A DNA stretch of 64,000 bases from Saxidomus purpurata (taxonomy: Eukaryota > Mollusca > Bivalvia > Venerida > Veneridae), in contig JAFMSR010000008.1 of assembly GCA_022818135.1 (NCBI GenBank), positions 29,060,899 to 29,124,898 on the forward strand, read 5' to 3'. The position numbers and the translations under genes were made by a program. A model generated the notes under the pieces. It did not search any database and had not been told where the DNA came from. It was given only the letters and a program-made list of their open reading frames with translations. Shown one piece after another: positions 57,946 to 64,000 of the stretch; positions within the stretch are counted from its first letter, which is position 1, and each line of letters begins with the position of its first letter.

Positions 57946-59043
57946 TTGCAGGTAATGTGTAGTTTGGCAATGAAAACATAATCAGATTAAGTGACAAGGT
58001 CATTTGTGTAACCATTTAATGTGTACTCTGTGTGCTGTCAAACCTGGGAATAAAAATCATTCAAAGATGACCTGTGGAGAAGATAGATGTTTCTTCAAAA
58101 TGCATGTTGGGATGTAAATGTCTTTTAGATTTCAAGGCTCGTCAGATGCCACAATCTGTTGATCAACACTAAAATCAACACTACGGAGTAATCCAGTGTC
58201 AATATGTGCGTAAGAAGTGTTGTGTTGGAATGGTCAGTCAGCATCCTTGGCTGGTAGGGGCATAAACTGCTGTTTAGGGTGTGTGGGGAGAATTGGAGGG
58301 GGTACAGACAAGATTTTTTGTTTCAGCTTCCATGGAGGCCTGCCTTCAGAGATGGACTTTGCCATGGGCAGGATTGTTTTTATTTTTCCTGCCAGAAGCT
58401 AAAAGCTTTTTAGGGGTATTGTGATTCAGTCTGTCCAGTATATTCCATCATTAGTGAAAAGAAATAACTTCAAGTTCTGATTGCAGCTATTGTTAAAAAT
58501 TGCTTTTTGTTTGAGTCCCTTATTTGTAGCCAGCACGCAACAGTGACTGATCAACATGTCATTTTTAAGCACTGGTCTTTAGGTTAAACTAGTTTATACC
58601 TATAAGTTACCAGCATTCAGGGTAACTGACTTGTCAAGGCGCTAACCTGAGATTCAACCTAAGCTTATACTTAACTATGAGTTTTTGCTCTACATTGAGA
58701 CATGGTTTTCTGTCTGTGATGGTCTTTACTAGTTGCACTTGGAAAGCATTGCCTTTGTGTAGCTGATATTAAAGTCAAAATGTGTTGTTCGTCTGCAAGC
58801 TTTTCCCGTGGAGGATTAAGTCCTCTGTGAGTGGGTCTGGTGGATAGTGGGTGTTGTACTTGATGGTGTTTGTGCATTACTTTTCTTTACTTCCTTTATA
58901 TTGATACAGATACTTTCCAGATCTTAATGTCTTAAAAATTAAACAAGAGAGTTTGAGCCCAAGAATGACTCTTAAGTATGGCTTTTTTGAAAGATTGGAA
59001 TTACATGTATAAGTATGCTATTTAATTAAGTACATAATGAATA

Positions 59044-59136
59044 CCTAGTGGGCAGCTTTATTTGCTTTCAAATGAAAAGGAATGTACATGCAAAGTCCCA
59101 TTTTCATTGGTCTGCAAATAAAGCTGCCCACTAAGG
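59044..59136. repeat. 93-bp hairpin, pre-miRNA-like
   Basis: Arms 59044-59083 and 59097-59136 pair over about 40 bp: AGTGGGCAGCTTTATTTGC is exact in inverse, the apical part imperfect, loop about 13 nt. It lies in the intron 24 bp upstream of the exon at 59161. Fold-back MITE is the alternative. Confidence 0.7.
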
Positions 59137-59160
59137 TTTTTTTGTTTCAATTTATTTCAG

Positions 59161-59301
59161 GTAAACAGAGACATTCTTGAAGAAACAAGTACTCCTCTGG
59201 ACTATTCAACAAAGAATTCCAGTTGCCCATCACAAGGGACACCTTCGTTCATTGCCTCTTCCACATCTCCGAAAAGAAAAAATGCACAATGTTCCTTTTA
59301 G
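59161..59301 (+). CDS. Probable terminal coding exon with PLDYST motif
   Basis: A strong acceptor (GTTTCAATTTATTTCAG) precedes 47 codons in phase 0, VNRDILEETSTPLDYSTKNS then SSTSPKRKNAQCSF and TAG. The Ser/Thr-rich, disordered composition and the SPKRK basic patch suggest a nuclear protein tail. PLDYST is close to the CtBP-binding consensus PxDLS and to LDLSTK motifs of LCOR-type corepressors, but Tyr replaces Leu, so this is only a suggestion. Upstream exons are not secure (candidates 33913, 57806). Confidence 0.5.
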   Translation, partial: VNRDILEETSTPLDYSTKNSSCPSQGTPSFIASSTSPKRKNAQCSF

Positions 59302-59424
59302 AGAGGTAGTAGGTTTTTTTTTTATGTGAAAATAGTGAACATTTGCCAACCCCGATGACATTGTTTCAACATAAATGTCACTTTGGCAGTTCAAGGTATG
59401 TGAAAGTTTCTATCTGTGAGAATG

Positions 59425-59545
59425 AGGTTTCCGGCTGTAACTTCCTCATGCATTGAAGGAGTTCACCACAATGTGACAGCCTGTTGTGTGCAAGACCCAG
59501 GTCTGTAGCTGAAAGGTCAAGATCACTAAAGGTCTGAAATGGACA
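59425..59545 (+). repeat. Diverged unit of the pearl/HINE-like tandem core
   Basis: CCGGCTGTAACTTCCTCATG, GCATTGAAGGAG and GTGTGCAAGACCCAGGTC, then AAAGGTCAAGATCACTAA follow the order of one core unit at 21.6-22.6 kb, without either terminus. Confidence 0.6.
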
Positions 59546-59859
59546 CATGAGTTCTTACTATGATTTTCATCAAAGTTTATCTTCTTTCTTTTCTTGATTT
59601 TCATAAAAGTTGTCTGAAGGTACAAGACAATCTATGAGTAGAAAGCAAATCAGCTTTGTCAGAATGAAAATCTAAAATACAACATAAAAGTGTGTCAGAA
59701 TTGATAATGATAATTAAAATAAGAATAAAAGTTGCAGACATAAACAAATTAGAAAAAGCACTTAAAGGATTAAACTCTTATGTTTCATGAAATTTACCCG
59801 TTAAGACCTGAGGAATTTAAATGGCTCCAGATGGAAAATATGCCTCTATAAAAGTAACA

Positions 59860-60185
59860 AGTTGTGCTCCGGACAAGGAAAAGTAACAAAGGGCAATAAC
59901 TCTGTAATTAGTCAAGATGGAGTTATGGTTCTTGTGCACTGCACTTTTTGTCGTTGTGCTTGATCATTGTATGAAGTTGTATTGAATTCAAACCATTAGT
60001 TTTCAAGTTATGGTCAGGGCAAGGAAAAGTAACAAAGGGCAACAACTCTGTAACTAATCAAGATGGAGTTATGGTTCTTGTGCACTGCACTTCCTCTCAA
60101 TGTGCTTGACCATTGTATGAAGTTGTATTGAATTCCAACTAGTCAAGTTTTCGAGTTATGCTCTGGGACAAGGAAAATGCAACAG
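59860..60185 (+). repeat. Tandem repeat, about 147-bp unit, two and a half copies
   Basis: CAAGGAAAAGTAACAAAGGG at 59874, 60020 and (diverged) 60169 starts units with AAGATGGAGTTATGGTTCTT and GTATGAAGTTGTATTGAATT. Typical of bivalve interspersed tandem repeats; related fragments are at 28.4 and 40.1 kb. Confidence 0.8.
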
Positions 60186-62424
60186 ACCAAATATGGAACC
60201 ACCTTGTTGACACTCTAATGTCCCTAACGTTGTTTCTGGGGTATAACGAAGGAACATAACTCTGCTATAAATACATGATTTGTGACAGCATTTGGTGGGG
60301 ATCATTCCCCTCCTTAAATATACATTCCTGCCAAGCTTCAATAAAATCGGAATAAACAGTAACAAGAAATGGCTCCCAGTAGAAATGTGTGACAAAGTGA
60401 AGAACAAAACTGAAACAATATCCCTTTTCCCCCTATGGCGCTGGCTAATTAGAATAATGGTTGCTGGCATAGTGTGTGATGTATGATATCAAAACGTTAA
60501 ATGATATCATAAATTATGTCATCAACATAAATGCATTTAGTAGGTGTTTAAATTGGCTACCGGTCAGGTTAATTTTGGTGAGATTCTTTTCAGGTCTACA
60601 CAAAGAAGTAACATTATACAAAACCATTGGGTTGGGCTCTCAAAGCATTTCTTTTGCTACTATAGAAATGATGAAGAACATAATATGGTTATATTATTTT
60701 TCGAATATCTATTGTTGTAAGATGTCTTCACCATTCATATTGACAAATTTTAAGAAAAACAACGTAAAACTAAAAAGGTTTTGACGTCCTCATCAGAATA
60801 TTTTGAACGCCCCTTCTTTGACTAAATTGTATAAGATATGGTAGATTCTAAGCTAGATATTTGTTAAAATTAATTATAAGATTTTTCTGTCATAAAAACA
60901 ATGACTGAAAATCAAATTGATGCGAAATAAGATGATTTCTTAGGCTGTGTACAAAGTGGTGCAGGAAAGAATACATTGTTTACTTTTTGGTATCAGGTAA
61001 TGTATTGGAATAAGACATTTAGATCACCCTTCATCTTTTCTACACCCAATTGTGCTTTTTATGAAAAGCACATGAAAATGCTAGATGCAATGGTTAAATT
61101 GCTTATCTGTCGTAGATACCTTCCTTTGATAAAGATACATACTTGTTCTCCATTTTTTTGCAACATTATAGATGTGTATGTGATAAAATATTTCTGATTT
61201 AACATCTAAATATTGAAAAAACTGTACATTTATAATAATATGTTGGCATTTTTTTTGGGTGTCTTTCTGTAGTCTATGGGTGTCACTGGGTGTCACTGGT
61301 AAATAGTTGCCCAAGAAAAAAAATTGAAGTCGATGCAATTTGTTTTTGTCAATGTAATTTTACACTTTTAAAAACAGACTGTTATTTTTGGTAGGTTTTT
61401 ATTTTGTACAAAAATATTTTTAAGAAACAATCATTTAACAAAAAACCCAAATGATTCAGCATTTATGACTGCTCCTACCATGAACTGCATTCCATGTAAG
61501 GCCCTTGCCCTCAAGGAGAGAGTTTATAAAAAAGCTATTAGCTTTCTACTCTATCCTGCATGAACCAGTTATGTTCATATTTTGTAAAATGTTTCGAAAT
61601 AATAAAATATTGTTTAAACTAAGGGCAACGCCAATGTAGTTATTGTCTTCTATCACTTGCTCTTCATTTTTCCTGGATGAATCAGATTCATTATGATTGT
61701 CATTCATTTGATCAAATCATTGATCAAACTATAAGATAAATAATAACGGGTTTCTTCTTGAAAATGTTCTGGACAGTGCTTGAAATAGTTCAGACCTAGT
61801 AATTGAAAGAATTTTCAACAGCTCCCGGGCTACTCCATAAAATATACCAGGCCGTGCTAAAATATGTGGAAGTAATTGTCATGAACTCCATCCTTTGAAG
61901 ATATTCTGGACTATGTTGAAATTTAGTACTCTGGAATGTTATCTCAAGTTCTGTGCTTCTGTGTGGGTTTTCTTGCTAGATACGGAAAATATAGCTTAAT
62001 ATGCCACGCAAATTTGTCGTGGAACTTAATAGATATTTGCATATGAACAGTGCCCTTGACATTTAAATACAGTCTTTTAGTTAAACAATGAAGTTACTCT
62101 TGTCCTGAAACAGAACCTTCATACACATAGCACATAGTTACTCATAGCAGGTGTCAGCATTAGATGTTAAAATACATCTAGATATTTTAGATGATTGCAC
62201 ACCACATATATTTCACTAATGCATATGACATGAAAGTGGTTGAATCAATGAGTCTGTCCTGCATGAGGTTATGAAATGTGCTGCATACCTCATGTTCCAG
62301 AAAGGACTTTGGGAGTATGATGGGTCCAGAGACACCAAACAAAAAGACACTATTACTGGACTCGTGTATAATCCAGAAGACAGGACAACTTGAGTACTTT
62401 CAAGTCTCTACATTTAATTAAATA

Positions 62425-62492
62425 GATAGGTTAGCTATATATATTCAAAATTAAAAAAACAAGGTTAGCTATATATTCAAAATTAAAAAAAG
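62425..62492 (+). repeat. Short tandem duplication, about 35 bp x2
   Basis: GGTTAGCTATATATTCAAAA then TTAAAAAAA(C/G)A is repeated twice. Confidence 0.75.
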
Positions 62493-63207
62493 AAAAACAG
62501 AAAAATATCAAAGGTATCAAATTCCAGCATAGCCCTGAACATTTTATGGTATAAGCTTGAACCAATGGAACTATCTGCATGGAATAAATTTCAGTCTGGG
62601 CAAAAATATGTAAGTGGTAGAATTGAAACTAACTTTGATCACAAGGCCATAACTGAGGCCAGATTCTTTTCCATCAGAAACATTTTCTATCACAACACAA
62701 AATATTTGCCAGGACGCACTGGAATTTGTGTGATGTGTAAAAAAACAAACTACAGTAGCGATGATTAGGGTGAACACAATTTCAGGAAAATTGAAGATGA
62801 CACTAGTAGAATACACTAACTTTCTTACTCTGTGCATAGTCAAGCCGGTAAACTTAATCAATGAATGAAAGTTTATATTTCTGCACTGTTTTGTGACTGT
62901 TTGCTCATACACATTTTAACTCACTGAATTTTTATTCTTTTGAGCAAATTTGAAACTGCACATCATTAGAATATAAGCATCGATACTACTGGTCAATCTT
63001 AACAAATCATGAAAATTGGTCAGAATGTTTGCTTTGATCTTTGACCCTTATTCGAAAATAGGGACCCAATCTTGAGAATGTCAGTTCAAACCTTAAAAAA
63101 AGAAGAAATCATACTGAATTTAAAAAGGATCCTTCTGGACCAGCTATTTAACGAAAGACAACCATAGGCTACCCAAAGACACACCCGAAAACAACAAAGT
63201 GTTACAA

Positions 63208-63302
63208 TTTTTATTTTTAATATTTAGATGTCAAATCAGAAACATATTATTAAATTTTTATTTTAATATTTAGATGTCAAATCAGAAACATATTATTAAA
63301 AA
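63208..63302 (+). repeat. 46-bp tandem duplication
   Basis: TATTTAGATGTCAAATCAGA then AACATATTATTAAA(TTTTTATTTTAA) occurs twice with a 46-bp period and almost no divergence. Confidence 0.85.
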
Positions 63303-63464
63303 TACTTCTACAATTTTGCAAAGAACTGGAGTAAAGTATGTATCTTTATCAAAGGAAGGTTATAATCTACGCTAGATAAGATTTAGCCATTGTATCTAGC
63401 ATTTTCATGTGCTTTTCACTTGATTTTACATTTGCTTATATAGGGAATACTTTAAAACTGTACT

Positions 63465-63800
63465 TTTCTTGCATACCAGATCGGGATATCTGCAGTTTTT
63501 ACCAGTGCTGGAAAATCTCATCTTACACCCCCAGGTGTAAGACTACTTAATTACGTCAGAACGAACTACTTTTCTGAATGAATGTGTAAATTCATGCATT
63601 GCTACAAGGAAATAGCGCATAAATATAAGTCATTAATTTAATTTTATTTCTGCTACTTTTAGTAGAAAATGGTATGCAAGAAAAAGAATCAATCACTGGC
63701 TGCAGGTGCAGCTGAGAATATCCAGCTCTCGGGTAAAAAAACAGTTACCCTCGAGCCAGATATTCCCATCTGCACATGCAACCAGTGAAAGATTCTCATA
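63465..63800. mobile_element. Hairpin-containing repeat, copy 2
   Basis: The left block (TTCTTGCATACCAGATCGGG through TCTCATCTTACACCCCC) matches 38685-38762 closely, a TTACGTCA half-CRE follows, and then GGTATGCAAGAAAAAG opens a fold-back at 63694-63787 (arms CACTGGCTGCAGGTGCAGCT and inverse) with the shared AACAGTTACCCTC phrase. The hairpin stem differs from copy 1 but keeps CAGATATTCCCATCTG-like ends. The coiled-coil coding part of copy 1 is absent. Confidence 0.6.
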
Positions 63801-63941
63801 GTCTCAAACCACAGTAGCGGACCTCTACAAAGACTGTTCAAATTAGGACTTCTAAAATTGACCCTTTCTGCTATTGTTTATGTTGTTGTATAGCCAATGG
63901 TAGTCAGGCGAGCGATATAGGGCCATCTTGGCCCTCCTGTT
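63800..63941 (+). repeat. 3' part of the GTGAGC-terminus family
   Basis: GCGGACCTCTACAAAGACTG, then GGCGAGCGATATAGGGCC and a hairpin (GGGCCATCTTGGCCC) followed by TCCTGTT, parallel to 50450-50520. Abuts the previous repeat. Confidence 0.65.
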
Positions 63942-64000
63942 ATAAAAAAGCACACTTGGGTATAGATATAAGGTTGATGTAAATGCCTTATTCCAAGTAC

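Noticed and set aside
62565..62912. Overlapping ORFs of 67 and 113 codons on opposite strands
   Set aside because: Neither resembles a family; the region is AT-rich next to short tandem duplications.

Overview
The window is AT-rich, intron-poor-in-coding animal DNA with no bacterial organisation: no operons, no long ORFs, weak short exons bounded by GT/AG signals, and a very dense load of small transposable elements. Several repeat types (a segment opening with TTTTATGCCCCCGAAGG followed by GTCCGTCC runs and AAGGTCAAGGTCAC units; GGTGAGCGATATAGGGCC termini; GGACAAGGAAAAGTAAC repeats; several tRNA-derived SINEs) are of the kind abundant in bivalve mollusc genomes, so a heteroconch bivalve is my best inference; species cannot be told. 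A 500-base run of N at 37931-38430 is an assembly gap.

Coding content is sparse. At the left, three phase-compatible plus-strand exons (1296-1402, 2247-2284, 4946-5005) look like internal exons of a gene that starts left of the window. At 23859-25857 (minus) five exons join in one frame into a 164-residue basic, probably coiled-coil protein that I do not recognise; it is divergent, across a 383-bp CCAAT-box-containing gap, from a spliced plus-strand transcript (26241 to about 30090) with little coding capacity. A minus-strand coiled-coil ORF lies next to the gap (38484-38741). A three-exon MULE-transposase-domain gene, damaged in its first exon, occupies 48041-49231. A probable terminal exon with a PLDYST motif lies at 59161-59301. 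Other exons proposed are weak and marked so.

Mobile DNA dominates. LINE relics: 41135-42411, 49440-49790, 55185-55290. DNA transposons and MITEs: pogo/Tigger HTH remnant (11165-11955), hAT-like element with perfect 8-bp TSD (17829-19016), three elements with CAGGG termini and perfect 5-bp TSDs (6482-7845, 35575-35993, 36267-37268), two TTAA-flanked elements (15188-15542, 43662-46898), and a 143-bp MITE with 9-bp TSD inside a LINE (41622-41764). SINEs: 9606-9873, 26912-27210, 27340-27610, 28821-29007, 32574-32710. Rolling-circle (Helentron/HINE-like) candidates with tandem-repeat cores and a shared 3' end: 21510-22757, 56246-57345, 49852-50520, 53121-54153, 55761-57596 and several fragments. 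Fold-back hairpins cluster at 45.7-47.4 kb and recur at 38.97, 63.69, 34.35 and 59.04 kb.

The most interesting structures are the common hairpin-plus-CTTGTT 3' terminus used by otherwise unrelated repeat families, arrays of small perfect palindromes (TTCATGAA and CCACTGGAATTCCAGTGG words) at 23.2-23.6 and 30.3-31.1 kb, the unrecognised five-exon gene, and a hairpin/CRE-bearing repeat copied at 38.7 and 63.5 kb. Stretches not listed (most of 5.0-6.2, 9.9-11.1, 12.7-14.1, 31.1-32.5, 50.5-53.1, 60.5-63.2 kb) look like AT-rich intron or intergenic DNA in which I see nothing supportable.
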